Assembly (NCBI GenBank): GCA_036504095.1
Contig: DASXVS010000031.1
Span: 1 to 64,000, forward strand
DNA length: 64,000 nucleotides
Origin: Armatimonadota bacterium
Lineage (GTDB): Bacteria > Armatimonadota > DTGP01 > JAKQQT01
Direction: 5' to 3'
Position numbers and translations under genes: made by a program
Notes under the pieces: model-generated
What the model was told of the DNA's origin: nothing
The model's input: only the letters and a program-made list of their open reading frames with translations
The model's database searches: none
Shown here: positions 19,406 to 27,806 of the stretch, piece after piece
How the letters are laid out: each line of letters begins with the position of its first letter
Position numbering within the stretch: position 1 is the first letter of the stretch

Positions 19406-20143
19406 ATGCGACGAAATCGAGTGTGGATCGCGGCGGCCGGCGTTCTGACGCTTCTGGCGACGGGCTGCGGAAAGTCCGGCAATGTCTTCAAGCCGAGTGT
19501 GGATCAGCAGAAGAAGCTTGGCGACGAGGCGGCGAAGGAGTACGAGAAGAAGTACAAGTTCGTGACAGGCGATAAACTGGCGCGCACCGAGCGCGTTGGA
19601 GAGCGGCTCTACCAGGCGCTCCCGGAAGATGACCGGAAAACCTGGACCTACAAGTTTCACGTCGTCGAGGACAAGGAAGTCAACGCATTCGCCATCCCCG
19701 GCGGCAATGTGTACATGTACACGGGCCTGCTGGACCGGATCACGACCGACGACGAACTCGCTGCCGTGCTGGGCCATGAGATGACCCACGTCCGCGCGCA
19801 GCACTGGGCGAAGCAGGTGGCCTCCAACCAGGAACGCTCCGCCGGATTGTCCGTGCTGCTGGGCGCGATGAAAGCCAGCAGCGACTGGTACAGCGCCGCC
19901 GACGTGGTGAACACGCTCTCCGACCTTCGGTATTCCCGCAAAGACGAAGACGAGGCGGACGCCGGCGGCCTGAGCAATATGGTGGCCGCGGGGTTCGACC
20001 CGCAGGGCATGCTGGACCTGTTCAAGATCCTCCAGGACGCCGGCGGGAGTGGGGGCACGCCGGCCTTCCTCCGCGATCACCCTATGACAAGCGACCGTGT
20101 CAAGAAGACGCAGGAGCGCATCGCGGCGCTGAAGAAGGGCTGA
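19406..20143 (+). CDS. M48-family metalloprotease, lipoprotein
   Basis: This is a 245-residue zinc endopeptidase of the BepA/Oma1-like M48 family, anchored as a lipoprotein: the signal LLATGCGKSG ends in a lipobox cysteine. The zinc site is HEMTH (about residues 124-128), with the third ligand likely the Glu in RKDEDEADAGG. The GGNVYMYTGLLDRI segment before HExxH is typical. Homologues act in envelope protein quality control. ATG 19406 follows GGGAGG. It is convergent with the helicase gene; a strong hairpin lies between. Confidence 0.93.
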   Translation: MRRNRVWIAAAGVLTLLATGCGKSGNVFKPSVDQQKKLGDEAAKEYEKKYKFVTGDKLARTERVGERLYQALPEDDRKTWTYKFHVVEDKEVNAFAIPGGNVYMYTGLLDRITTDDELAAVLGHEMTHVRAQHWAKQVASNQERSAGLSVLLGAMKASSDWYSAADVVNTLSDLRYSRKDEDEADAGGLSNMVAAGFDPQGMLDLFKILQDAGGSGGTPAFLRDHPMTSDRVKKTQERIAALKKG

Positions 20144-20167
20144 GAGTTGAGAGTTGAGAATTGAGAG

Positions 20168-20213
20168 TTGAGAATTGAGGCAGGGTTAGACGGAGCCCTG
20201 CCTCAATTCTCAA
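20168..20213. terminator. Perfect 18-bp simple-sequence hairpin between convergent genes
   Basis: TTGAGAATTGAGGCAGGG (20168-20185) pairs exactly with 20196-20213 around a ten-base loop. The left arm continues a run of GAGAGTTGAGAATTGAG words from 20143. It is well placed to terminate both the M48 gene and the helicase gene. Confidence 0.8.
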
Positions 20214-20237
20214 TACTAAACTCTCTCTTCTCTTGCG

Positions 20238-21935
20238 TCAGCCCTTCTTGCGGATCTTGGCTTTTACCACCGTGCGGGTGTCCTTCGGCTTGTCGTAGCC
20301 GCCGCTGTGCGTGCGGGGATGGCGAGGGGACTCGGGCGGGCGGGGGCGTTCCGGCTTGGCCCGGGCCACCCTCAATTCTACGCCGCGGAAGACGACGCCG
20401 GTGAGCGACCGGATGACCGTTTCCGCGGCTGATGCGGGCACCTCGACGAACGAACTGCGGTCGAAGATCTCAATGCTCCCGATGCTCGCGCCCGGCAGGC
20501 GGGCCTCATTGGCGATCATCCCGACGATGTCCTGCGGGCGAATCCCGGTGTCCCGCCCCGCGCTCAGATAGAGCCGCGCCATGCCGGTCTGTGCCATGAA
20601 CGCGGGAACCGGCGCGTTCTCCAGTTCGGCGAGCATGGGGGTATCGGCGATGGTGCGCTCCGTGGCGTGCAACAACTTCAGCGCAGCGGCGGCAACGTCG
20701 ATTTCGTCGTAATCCTCCCCGAGTTCCTCCGCCAGCACGCGGAAAGTGTCGAGTTTGCCCTCATCAAGCGCTGTCCGTACGGTGTCCCGGAAGGATGCCC
20801 ACCGGCGTTCGGCGACATCCTTCTCCGTTGGAAGACGCTCCACCTTGACCTTCTTGCCGGCGACCCGCTCGATGACACTCAGCAACTGCCGCTCGCGGGG
20901 AGAGACCAGAGAGACCGCGACGCCTGTCTTGCCGGCGCGCCCCGTCCGGCCTATCCGATGGATGTACTGCTCGGGGTCGGTGGGCAGATCGAAGTTGAAG
21001 ACGTGGGACACATCGTCGATGTCCAGTCCGCGGGCGGCCACGTCGGTGGCGACGAGGATGTCGGTGCTCCCCTCGCGGAAGCGTTTCAGCACCCTTTCGC
21101 GTTCGGCCTGCGCCATGTCGCCGTGGATGCCTTCGCCGGGGTAGCCCTGGATCTGAAGGCGCTCGGACAATTCGTCCACATCGCGACGCGTCCGGCAGAA
21201 CACCATGGCGCTGGTTGGCGCAAGGGCGTCCAGAAGCCGCATCAGCGCTTCCGATTTTGCGCGGCCGGGCACCTGGTACGCGTACTGCTTGATTTTGGGA
21301 ACGGCCAGAGTCTCGTGCTGGGTAGTGATGTGCTGTGCCTGCCGCATATAGCGCTTGGCCAGGCTGGCGATTCGGGGCGGAACGGTGGCGCTGAAGAGCG
21401 CGGTCTGCCGCGTCTCTGGCACCTGCTCGAGGATGAACTCGATGTCCTCTACGAAGCCCATGTCCAGCATCTGGTCGCCTTCATCGAGCACAACCGTGGT
21501 GACGTGATCGAGTTTGAGGGTGCCGCGGCGGATATGGTCCATGATCCGGCCGGGCGTTCCAACGACGACGTGCACGCCTGCGGCGAGTCCGCGAAGCTGG
21601 CGGTCGATCGGCTGGCCGCCATAGACCGCGAGCACCCGGACGCCCTGGTTGTGGCCGATGTCGTAGATCGCGCCGGCATCCTGCACAGCGAGTTCGCGGG
21701 TCGGGGCTAGAACCAGCGCCTGCGGGCGGGGTTCGTCCTTCACCAGGCGTTCGACGATCGGTATCGCGAACGCGGCCGTCTTGCCGGTGCCGGTCTGCGC
21801 CTGCGCCATGATGTCCGCTCCGGCCATCAATGGCGGTATCGCCGCCGCCTGAATCGGCGTTGGTTCTTCGTACCCCAAAGCCGCAATCGCCGCCGCCATC
21901 GGCTCGCTCAATCCCATTTCCGCAAACGTGCTCAT
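20238..21935 (-). CDS. deaD: DEAD-box RNA helicase, DeaD/CsdA type, with DEGD motif
   Basis: This is an ATP-dependent RNA helicase of 565 residues. In order: Q motif (YEEPTPIQAAAIPPLM), Walker A AQAQTGTGKT, APTRELA, GTPGRIMDH, motif II reading DEGD instead of DEAD (VVLDEGDQMLDMGF), SAT, the C-terminal RecA domain with HRIGRTGRAGKTG, and a DbpA-type RNA-binding domain (RLYLSAGRDTGIRPQDIVGM), ending in a basic tail. ATG 21935 has a GGAAGGA site; the frame to 21980 lacks one. A TATACT box about 30 bases upstream may be its promoter. It probably acts in ribosome assembly or cold adaptation. Confidence 0.93.
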   Translation of the reverse strand: MSTFAEMGLSEPMAAAIAALGYEEPTPIQAAAIPPLMAGADIMAQAQTGTGKTAAFAIPIVERLVKDEPRPQALVLAPTRELAVQDAGAIYDIGHNQGVRVLAVYGGQPIDRQLRGLAAGVHVVVGTPGRIMDHIRRGTLKLDHVTTVVLDEGDQMLDMGFVEDIEFILEQVPETRQTALFSATVPPRIASLAKRYMRQAQHITTQHETLAVPKIKQYAYQVPGRAKSEALMRLLDALAPTSAMVFCRTRRDVDELSERLQIQGYPGEGIHGDMAQAERERVLKRFREGSTDILVATDVAARGLDIDDVSHVFNFDLPTDPEQYIHRIGRTGRAGKTGVAVSLVSPRERQLLSVIERVAGKKVKVERLPTEKDVAERRWASFRDTVRTALDEGKLDTFRVLAEELGEDYDEIDVAAAALKLLHATERTIADTPMLAELENAPVPAFMAQTGMARLYLSAGRDTGIRPQDIVGMIANEARLPGASIGSIEIFDRSSFVEVPASAAETVIRSLTGVVFRGVELRVARAKPERPRPPESPRHPRTHSGGYDKPKDTRTVVKAKIRKKG

Positions 21936-22073
21936 TCTCAGTCCTTCCGCGCTTTCTCGCGCCGGTGTAGTATAGACCATTGATTCGCGAAACCATGCGG
22001 CGCCGACCTGCGTAGTACTTCATGACGCGCCGTTAGACGAACCGGACGCGCGCGGTAGAGAGAGGATGGGACC

Positions 22074-22340
22074 ATGGATAGCAAGAACCCGTTGTACTGG
22101 ATTTTGCCTGCGGGCGTGCTGGCATATGCGGCTTCCCCGGAGGTCCGCAAGGGCATTCGCACAACCGTCGTGAAGGGCGTGGCCGGGGTCCTGGACCTCG
22201 TCGAAAAGACCGAGGGAGCCACAGGCGGGTTGCGCGAAGGCATCAAGGGCATCGTGGACGAAGCGGAACGGCTCCGCAAAGAGCCCCGCCAGGAGCCGCA
22301 TCGTGTAGAGGTCGTGGACGCCGAACCCGCGATGGGCTGA
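22074..22340 (+). CDS. Small membrane-anchored protein, unknown
   Basis: This 88-residue protein begins with a hydrophobic segment (NPLYWILPAGVLAYAASPEV) and continues with an amphipathic, charged helical part (VAGVLDLVEKTEGATGGLR, then many Glu/Arg residues). The arrangement resembles small envelope- or stress-associated YtxH-like proteins, but the similarity is only general. The ATG at 22074 follows AGAGAGGATGGGACC. Divergent from the helicase, convergent with the glycosyltransferase. No firm family. Confidence 0.65.
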   Translation: MDSKNPLYWILPAGVLAYAASPEVRKGIRTTVVKGVAGVLDLVEKTEGATGGLREGIKGIVDEAERLRKEPRQEPHRVEVVDAEPAMG

Positions 22341-22349
22341 CGGTGATGT

Positions 22350-22416
22350 CACCACAGAGACACTAAGGCACAATGACACCAAAAATCTTCGTGCCGTTGT
22401 GCCTTTGTGGTGGTCA
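22350..22416. terminator. Hairpin with CACAGAG/AAGGCAC words between convergent genes
   Basis: ACCACAGAGACACTAAGGCA and the opposite-sense GTTGTGCCTTTGTGGT pair imperfectly. It sits between the small membrane protein and the glycosyltransferase, and overlaps the latter's stop. Confidence 0.55.
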
Positions 22417-23301
22417 CGTTAGCCAGGCGGCGAAGTCAGCGTCAGTGACGCGTTGTCGCTCGTATCGCGGCCGGGGGTTGCGGATGGCTTCCCGTCGGGC
22501 CGCCCAGACGGCCGGACCGTTCTTCAGCGTTTGCTGGAGGATGTAAGCCGCGTGGGCTATGGCATAGCGGCGCTGTAGCCCACGCGGCACGTTTTTTCGC
22601 ATGGCCCATTCGGCGTTCCGCTGGATGAGGAGCATCTTCCGCCGTCCCAAACGGCGCGCCGTGACGCCCTCGCGGTGGCGAACGATCGCGTCCGGCAGGT
22701 ACATTGTCCGGTATCCGGCCAGGCGCGCCCGCAACGCAAAATCCACGTCCTCGTTGTACGCCCAGAATGCCGCGTCGAACAGGCCGATATCATCCACCAC
22801 GCGCCTGCGGATCAGGGCGGCGCCCCCGGACGGGCCGAACACCTCCCGCCGGTTTGGCCAAAGTGACGCCTTATCCCCGCGAGCCAACTGATAGCCGCTG
22901 AGGGTCCTCCGATAGCCGATGCCGGCGTTCTCCATGAGGCCGGCATCGGCCCACTGCCGCATCGAACACGCGAAGAGGTCGAATTCCGGGCATTGAAGGA
23001 GGGCGTTTTCGAGGACCGCGATCAGATCCGGGTCAAACGCGGTGTCGTTGTTGAGCAGCAACACCGCATCCCCGATGGCGATCGAACAGGCAAGGTTGTT
23101 CGGTTCGCAAAACCCCAGGTTCTCCGTCAGCGCCACAACGCGGACACCGGCGTCATCCAGCATGCGTCGGGAGGCATCCACGCTGCCGTTGTCGACGACG
23201 ATAGTCTCGCGGGGCGGCGCGGTCTGGGCGGCCAGGGACGCCAGGTAGGCTGGGAGCACTTCGGCCCCGTTCCAGTTGACGGTGATGATGGAGATGGGCA
23301 T
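22414..23301 (-). CDS. Family 2 glycosyltransferase
   Basis: This is a GT-A fold inverting transferase of the rhamnosyltransferase-like group, using a nucleotide sugar to extend a surface polysaccharide. Motifs: SIITVNWNGAEVLPAY at the start, IVVDNGSVDAS, the metal-binding region LLNNDTAFDPD, and the acceptor-side FDAAFWAYNEDVDFALR with a likely catalytic Asp/Glu. 295 residues from ATG 23301; the upstream extension reads as non-coding. A TAAACT box ends eight bases before this ATG, consistent with a leaderless message. Confidence 0.9.
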   Translation of the reverse strand: MPISIITVNWNGAEVLPAYLASLAAQTAPPRETIVVDNGSVDASRRMLDDAGVRVVALTENLGFCEPNNLACSIAIGDAVLLLNNDTAFDPDLIAVLENALLQCPEFDLFACSMRQWADAGLMENAGIGYRRTLSGYQLARGDKASLWPNRREVFGPSGGAALIRRRVVDDIGLFDAAFWAYNEDVDFALRARLAGYRTMYLPDAIVRHREGVTARRLGRRKMLLIQRNAEWAMRKNVPRGLQRRYAIAHAAYILQQTLKNGPAVWAARREAIRNPRPRYERQRVTDADFAAWLT

Positions 23302-23460
23302 ATGCCTGTAGTTTAGCGCCCCACATACCCCGATTCTAGGCAGGCTGTCGGGACAATTGCCGTCACAACCGGCGTGCCGGCCATGTGCCGGGTTCGCGTG
23401 AGTGAGGCGCCCCGGGTCTGACGGCGGCTGCATCGTCCGGAGTAGACATGCTTGCTCGGT

Positions 23461-23477
23461 TGGCCGATTTCTTGCAC
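23461..23477 (+). promoter_or_regulatory. Sigma-54-type promoter of first PEP-CTERM gene
   Basis: TTGGCCGATTTCTTGCAC has the invariant GG (23462-23463) and GC (23474-23475) exactly ten bases apart, as RpoN promoters require. It lies 110 bases before the gene. The same element precedes three sibling genes. Confidence 0.7.
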
Positions 23478-23586
23478 GACTTAATGCGTGCCGGTCTGCT
23501 CCCGGCGCACGGTCGCGCCTGACTTGTCATCGGTTTGACTCCTGCGGCGCGACCCCACTCAGTTTTCGCAGGAAAGGAAAGAGGAG

Positions 23587-24360
23587 ATGCGAGCAATTAT
23601 TGTCGCTGCCGCATTGGCGGCGCTCACAGCACCAGCCTACTGCGCTGTGGTCGTGGACACCGGCGGTTTTGAAGGGTACGCTCTGGGCGCGTTGGCGGGC
23701 CAGAACGGCTGGACCCAGGTCAACGCCTTCGGCTCCGTCGACAGGCCGGTAGACATCGCCATCGGCCCAGGTGGCAGCAAAGTGATGGCGTTCGACTGCA
23801 CGAACGCCGCCGGAGAGCCCAATACCGAGGGATCCGTTCAGACGTCATTCGCCAACCTGACCGGGGTTGACCGCTACGCACGCGTTACATATGATCTCTA
23901 TCGAGACGGCGACGGCATTTACAACAACCTGTGGTGGTGGCCGGTTGGCAGCAATAACTGGTATGGCCTTCAGTGGGACAACGGGGCCAGCCAGCCCGCC
24001 AAAATCCTTCCATTCGGGTTCGGCGCACCGGATACGCCCATGCTTCAGAAGCAGTGGGTGAATATTGACCTCACATTCGATCTGGTGGCCGGCACCGAAG
24101 ACGCCTACATCAACGGGACGCTTCTTGCGGCCAACGTCAACGTGGGTACAGGCGAGTTCGCCGGCTGGTTCCTCGGTGATTCGTGCACGGTCGACCCCGC
24201 CCGCACGCCGAACGGCAAGGGCCAGAAGGCCTACGTGGACAATCTGCGGATCCTGGCGGGCAACACCCGGGGCGACCTGCAGCCCGTTCCCGAGCCAAGC
24301 AGCCTCGCGCTCCTCGCGGGCGGCCTTCTCCCGCTGCTCGGCCTTCGCCGCCGCAAGTAG
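23587..24360 (+). CDS. PEP-CTERM protein, DTGGFEGY family, copy 1
   Basis: This is an exported protein of 257 residues. It has a signal peptide (MRAIIVAAALAALTAPAYCA), a passenger domain opening VVVDTGGFEGYALGALAGQN and rich in Trp and Asn (probably a lectin-like beta-sandwich), then the sorting tail VPEPSSLALLAGGLLPLLGL ending RRRK. PEP-CTERM tails are cut by exosortase and linked to exopolysaccharide production; no exosortase is in the window. AAAGGAAAGAGGAG provides the ribosome-binding site. It is paralogous to 24625-25407 and 26899-27666. Confidence 0.9.
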   Translation: MRAIIVAAALAALTAPAYCAVVVDTGGFEGYALGALAGQNGWTQVNAFGSVDRPVDIAIGPGGSKVMAFDCTNAAGEPNTEGSVQTSFANLTGVDRYARVTYDLYRDGDGIYNNLWWWPVGSNNWYGLQWDNGASQPAKILPFGFGAPDTPMLQKQWVNIDLTFDLVAGTEDAYINGTLLAANVNVGTGEFAGWFLGDSCTVDPARTPNGKGQKAYVDNLRILAGNTRGDLQPVPEPSSLALLAGGLLPLLGLRRRK

Positions 24361-24376
24361 AGAAAAGCATCTTCCA

Positions 24377-24421
24377 TTCGGCATCCGGCCTTCAGGGTCA
24401 TCCTGAAGGCCGGGTGCCGAA
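24377..24421 (+). terminator. Strong terminator after PEP-CTERM copy 1
   Basis: TTCGGCATCCGGCCTTCAGG and its complement CCTGAAGGCCGGGTGCCGAA form a 20-position stem with one mispair and a five-base loop, followed by CGGCGTTTTGAGG. An almost identical terminator follows copy 2 at 25424-25468. Confidence 0.8.
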
Positions 24422-24473
24422 CGGCGTTTTGAGGGGCTTTCCGGCGCGTTGAAGACGCGATTCCAGCGTACGC

Positions 24474-24490
24474 TTGGCCCGTTTCTTGCA
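24474..24490 (+). promoter_or_regulatory. Sigma-54-type promoter of second PEP-CTERM gene
   Basis: TTGGCCCGTTTCTTGCA has GG (24476-24477) and GC (24488-24489) separated by ten bases. It is nearly identical to the elements at 23461 and 26804. Confidence 0.72.
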
Positions 24491-24624
24491 CCCGTATGGC
24501 ATGTCCGGCAGCGCAACTGGGCATTGCACGCCGCAAACGAATCAAGTACTCGCGAGATGGGCAGATGAGACCTGGCCACTGCCGCTCGGCGCGCCACTGC
24601 GTGTGCGCGCAGAAAGGACAGCGT

Positions 24625-25407
24625 ATGTTGCGCCAACTCTTCATTGCCGCCGGTGTGGCCGGCCTCCTTGCCATCGGAAGCGCCCACGCCGTTGTCATTT
24701 ACGACACCGGCGGTTTCGAGGGCTATGCCATCGGAGACATCGTTGGCCAGGACGGCTGGCAGAATGCCGGCAGTATCGGCCTGCCCGCTTCATGGACTTA
24801 CAACCCCGCGAAGATAGTCGCCGGTCCCGCTGGAGGCAAGGTCCTTCAGTTCGACAACATCGACAAGACCTATTCGTCCATCGACCGACCGTTCCAGAAC
24901 CTAGTCGGGACGTACAAGTATGGACAGGCCACGTTCGACTTCATGCGCGACGATGCGGCTATCTACAACAACTGCGACTGGTGGCCGTCCGGCGCGAACC
25001 CCTGGGGCGGCCTGGCGTGGGACCACGCGGCCGTTCCACCAGCCCTGATTCAACCGCACGGCGGCGGCAATGGCGAGACCCCGCAGCTGCCGAACACGTG
25101 GTACCACATCGTGATCCTGCATGACCTCATCAACGGCAAGGGATCCGCCTGGGTAAACGGCGCACTGGTCTGCGATAATGCCAGCATCGGTATGGGCAAC
25201 CAGTACAACGGCTGGTACTTCGATGACTGGAACACGGTCGATCAGGCCCGCACCCCGGGCGCGAAGGGCCGCAAGGGATTCGTGGACAATCTGTCCGTTT
25301 CCGCCGGCAACACTCTGAGCGACCTGCAGCCCGTACCGGAGCCCAGCAGCCTGGCGCTCCTGGCGGGCGGCCTTCTCCCGCTGCTCGGCCTTCGCCGCCG
25401 CAAGTAG
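24625..25407 (+). CDS. PEP-CTERM protein, DTGGFEGY family, copy 2
   Basis: At 260 residues this is close in layout to copy 1: signal peptide MLRQLFIAAGVAGLLAIGSA, passenger opening VVIYDTGGFEGYAIGDIVGQ, shared landmarks such as NNCDWWPSGANPWGG and NGWYFDDWNTVDQARTP, and the tail VPEPSSLALLAGGLLPLLGL plus RRRK. ATG 24625 is chosen for its AAAGGA site and the signal peptide; the frame extends upstream to 24496 through the promoter, which is unlikely to be translated. The function of the passenger is unknown; the fold may bind glycans. Confidence 0.9.
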   Translation: MLRQLFIAAGVAGLLAIGSAHAVVIYDTGGFEGYAIGDIVGQDGWQNAGSIGLPASWTYNPAKIVAGPAGGKVLQFDNIDKTYSSIDRPFQNLVGTYKYGQATFDFMRDDAAIYNNCDWWPSGANPWGGLAWDHAAVPPALIQPHGGGNGETPQLPNTWYHIVILHDLINGKGSAWVNGALVCDNASIGMGNQYNGWYFDDWNTVDQARTPGAKGRKGFVDNLSVSAGNTLSDLQPVPEPSSLALLAGGLLPLLGLRRRK

Positions 25408-25423
25408 AGAAGAGCATCCTCCA

Positions 25424-25468
25424 TTCGGCATCCGGCGTTCAGGGTCATCCTGAAGGCCGGGTGCCGAA
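25424..25468 (+). terminator. Strong terminator after PEP-CTERM copy 2
   Basis: Nearly the same stem-loop as at 24377-24421 (one arm has GGCGTTC for GGCCTTC), followed by GGCGTTTTTGG. The duplicated terminator shows that gene and terminator were copied together. Confidence 0.8.
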
Positions 25469-25557
25469 CGGCGTTTTTGGGGGCATCCCGGCGGGCCCCA
25501 AATCGTGGTTTCTAGGAGGCAGGCATACATCTTGGCAGTCTGACAAGCAGGCATATA

Positions 25558-25574
25558 TTGGCATCGTTTATGCC
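25558..25574 (+). promoter_or_regulatory. Probable sigma-54-type promoter of third PEP-CTERM gene
   Basis: TTGGCATCGTTTATGCC keeps GG (25560-25561) and GC (25572-25573) at ten-base spacing but differs in the -12 block (ATGCC). It is weaker than the other three, but it stands in the same relative position, about 100 bases before the gene. Confidence 0.5.
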
Positions 25575-25656
25575 GCTTATGCGTCAGGCGCTCAAACACT
25601 GGAGCGCCGGCGGCCGCTGAACACCGCGGCCGGATTGACGAGAAAGGGGCGGGAGC

Positions 25657-26688
25657 ATGTCCAAGATTGTCATACGGGCGTCGATTTTGACCGCATTGCT
25701 GGGCGCGACACTGGCGATTTCGGCACGGGCGGTCGTGTATACTCCATTCACAGATCCTCATCCAGTGATGAGCGGCGGAACGATCGGGTTCGCGTATGCG
25801 GGCGACAAGTTTGTCGGCTCGGTTCAGGGCGACGGCATGGGCCAGCTTTATTCCACCGACCTGAACGGTGGCAGCGTCCAGGTGTTCGCGCCGGGTGTCA
25901 GCCTGGCGCCGAGCCTTTCCAGCGAGCACTTTGTTGCCGCCTCGGTGGGCGCCGGCGGGTTCGCGCCGCGGGACCTTTTCGTCGCCGCAGGCAATTCCGT
26001 GGTGCACATCACGCATGACGGCCTTTCGTCGAGCATTCTGACCAGCGGACTCACGGGTGATGTCCGAGGTATCCTGTTTGACACGATCGGCACGTTCGGC
26101 GGCGATATGCTGGTAACCACCCACGCCGGGGCGGTATATCGGGTGAACAGCGCCGGCGTCGCGACGCCGCTGGCCTCAACGGGTGAGGACACCGAGGGCC
26201 TGGACATCGCGCCCATCGGAGCCGGTTTTGGCGCGTACGATGGTCAACTTGTGGTCGCCTCCGAGGGGTCCGGGCTGCTGAGAGCCATTTCCACGGCCGG
26301 AGTGGTGAGCGTGTTGAATCCCAACAGCCCGATCGGCGGGGTCGAGGAGCTGTCTTTCGTGCCGCTGACGCTTGGGCTGAGCGGCAACCCCGTGGAGGGG
26401 ATGTACGGGGCCAACTACACGCCCAACGTGGTGAAGGCCGGCGCCGGCCAGTTCGCCGGGATGCAGGGCGACATCATCGTGACCAGCGAGACCGGCCACG
26501 GTGTCTACCGCGTTCACTGGAACGGCACGACGTTTGAGAACAGCCTCGTCGGGAGCTTCCCGAACCAGCCGGAGGATGGCATCTTCGTGACGGCCGCCCA
26601 TATCAACGGCGGAGTGCCGGAACCGTCCAGCCTCGCGCTGCTGGCCGCCGGTTTGCTGCCGCTCCTCGGCCTTCGCCGCAAAAAGTGA
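25657..26688 (+). CDS. PEP-CTERM protein with probable beta-propeller domain
   Basis: This exported 343-residue protein is unlike its three neighbours in the passenger region. After a signal peptide (MSKIVIRASILTALLGATLA), repeated blade-like segments follow (GQLYSTDLNGGSVQVFAPG, GDMLVTTHAGAVYRVNSAG, GQLVVASEGSGLLRAISTAG, GDIIVTSETGHGVYRVHWNG), suggesting a beta-propeller. It ends in a typical VPEPSSLALLAAGLLPLLGL tail with RRKK. The ligand is unknown. AGAAAGGGGCGGGAGC lies before the ATG. It sits between DTGGFEGY copies 2 and 3, so the array is not a simple tandem. Confidence 0.88.
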   Translation: MSKIVIRASILTALLGATLAISARAVVYTPFTDPHPVMSGGTIGFAYAGDKFVGSVQGDGMGQLYSTDLNGGSVQVFAPGVSLAPSLSSEHFVAASVGAGGFAPRDLFVAAGNSVVHITHDGLSSSILTSGLTGDVRGILFDTIGTFGGDMLVTTHAGAVYRVNSAGVATPLASTGEDTEGLDIAPIGAGFGAYDGQLVVASEGSGLLRAISTAGVVSVLNPNSPIGGVEELSFVPLTLGLSGNPVEGMYGANYTPNVVKAGAGQFAGMQGDIIVTSETGHGVYRVHWNGTTFENSLVGSFPNQPEDGIFVTAAHINGGVPEPSSLALLAAGLLPLLGLRRKK

Positions 26689-26701
26689 CGCAATCGGCAA
26701 T

Positions 26702-26749
26702 CCGCACGCGGCATTCAGGCACGAAACGGGCCCCGAATGCCGGGTGCGG
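26702..26749 (+). terminator. Terminator after the propeller PEP-CTERM gene
   Basis: CCGCACGCGGCATTC and GAATGCCGGGTGCGG pair with one mispair around a GC-rich loop, followed by ATCCGCTTTTGG. Confidence 0.65.
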
Positions 26750-26803
26750 ATCCGCTTTTGGCGGGCCTGAGCGGCCGAATCGCCGTACGCCGGCCCCATC
26801 CGC

Positions 26804-26820
26804 TTGGCCGGTTTCTTGCA
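26804..26820 (+). promoter_or_regulatory. Sigma-54-type promoter of fourth PEP-CTERM gene
   Basis: TTGGCCGGTTTCTTGCA has GG (26806-26807) and GC (26818-26819) ten bases apart, matching the elements before copies 1 and 2 almost base for base. Confidence 0.72.
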
Positions 26821-26898
26821 CGCAATTACGCGAGGAAGAAGCGTTACGGCCTGGGCCGCCGCGGCGCCGTGTCATCTCATACCGAAAGGAGATCGATC

Positions 26899-27666
26899 AT
26901 GCGCTTTTCAATCTTGGGCGCGGCACTCGCCGTTGCCCTCCTGGGGCCGTCGGTGCGCTCAGCGGTTATCATCGACACCGGCGGCTTTGAAGGCTACACC
27001 CCTGGTAATATCATCGGCCAGCAAGGCTGGGTAAAGGGTGCGGCGGCATTCGGCACCACCACCCGGCCGGTCACGGTGGCAAACATCGTCGCCAACCCCA
27101 CCGGTTCCGGGCAGGTCCTCGAGTTCAACAACGTTGCTGCCGGCCAGACGGAAATCCAGATGCTGTTCCCGAACCTCACCGGCACGTACAAATTCGCGCG
27201 CTCGTCGTTCGATTACTACCGCGACGGCGCCGCCACGGCCAACAACCTGGACTGGTGGCCGAAGGGCAGCAACCCTTGGTGGGGCATCGCCTGGGACAGT
27301 CCGGCGGCGACCGGTGGTTCCATCGTGCCCGTGTTCAACGGAGTCGACGGGAGCACCGGCTCGGTTCCGCAGATTCCGAATCAGTGGATGCACATCGAGC
27401 AGCTCTGGGATCTTGAGACCGGAGACGTGTCCGCGTGGGTTAATGGAGCGTTGGTTTCGGACAAGGTGAACCAGGGCACCGGCGCGTTCAACGGCTGGTA
27501 CATCCGCGACTGGCATACGGTCCTAACGGCCCCGGGTCATAAGGCCTATGTGGACAACGTCGTGCTCCTGGCCGGCAACGACGTTGGCGCCGTGCCGGAG
27601 CCATCCACCCTGGCGCTGCTCGGCGCCGGCCTGCTCCCGCTCCTCGGCCTGCGCCGAAGGAAGTAG
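26899..27666 (+). CDS. PEP-CTERM protein, DTGGFEGY family, copy 3
   Basis: 255 residues: signal peptide MRFSILGAALAVALLGPSVR, passenger opening VIIDTGGFEGYTPGNIIGQQ, with NNLDWWPKGSNPWWG and NGWYIRDWHTV matching the two siblings, and a tail VPEPSTLALLGAGLLPLLGL ending RRRK. The start has the site AAAGGAGAT. It is convergent with the isomerase-end fragment and separated from it by a long simple-sequence hairpin. A decayed PEP-CTERM end at 29687-29859 faces the intact isomerase in the same convergent way. Confidence 0.9.
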   Translation: MRFSILGAALAVALLGPSVRSAVIIDTGGFEGYTPGNIIGQQGWVKGAAAFGTTTRPVTVANIVANPTGSGQVLEFNNVAAGQTEIQMLFPNLTGTYKFARSSFDYYRDGAATANNLDWWPKGSNPWWGIAWDSPAATGGSIVPVFNGVDGSTGSVPQIPNQWMHIEQLWDLETGDVSAWVNGALVSDKVNQGTGAFNGWYIRDWHTVLTAPGHKAYVDNVVLLAGNDVGAVPEPSTLALLGAGLLPLLGLRRRK

Positions 27667-27798
<132 letters not shown>

Positions 27799-27806
27799 GT
27801 CGTCAC

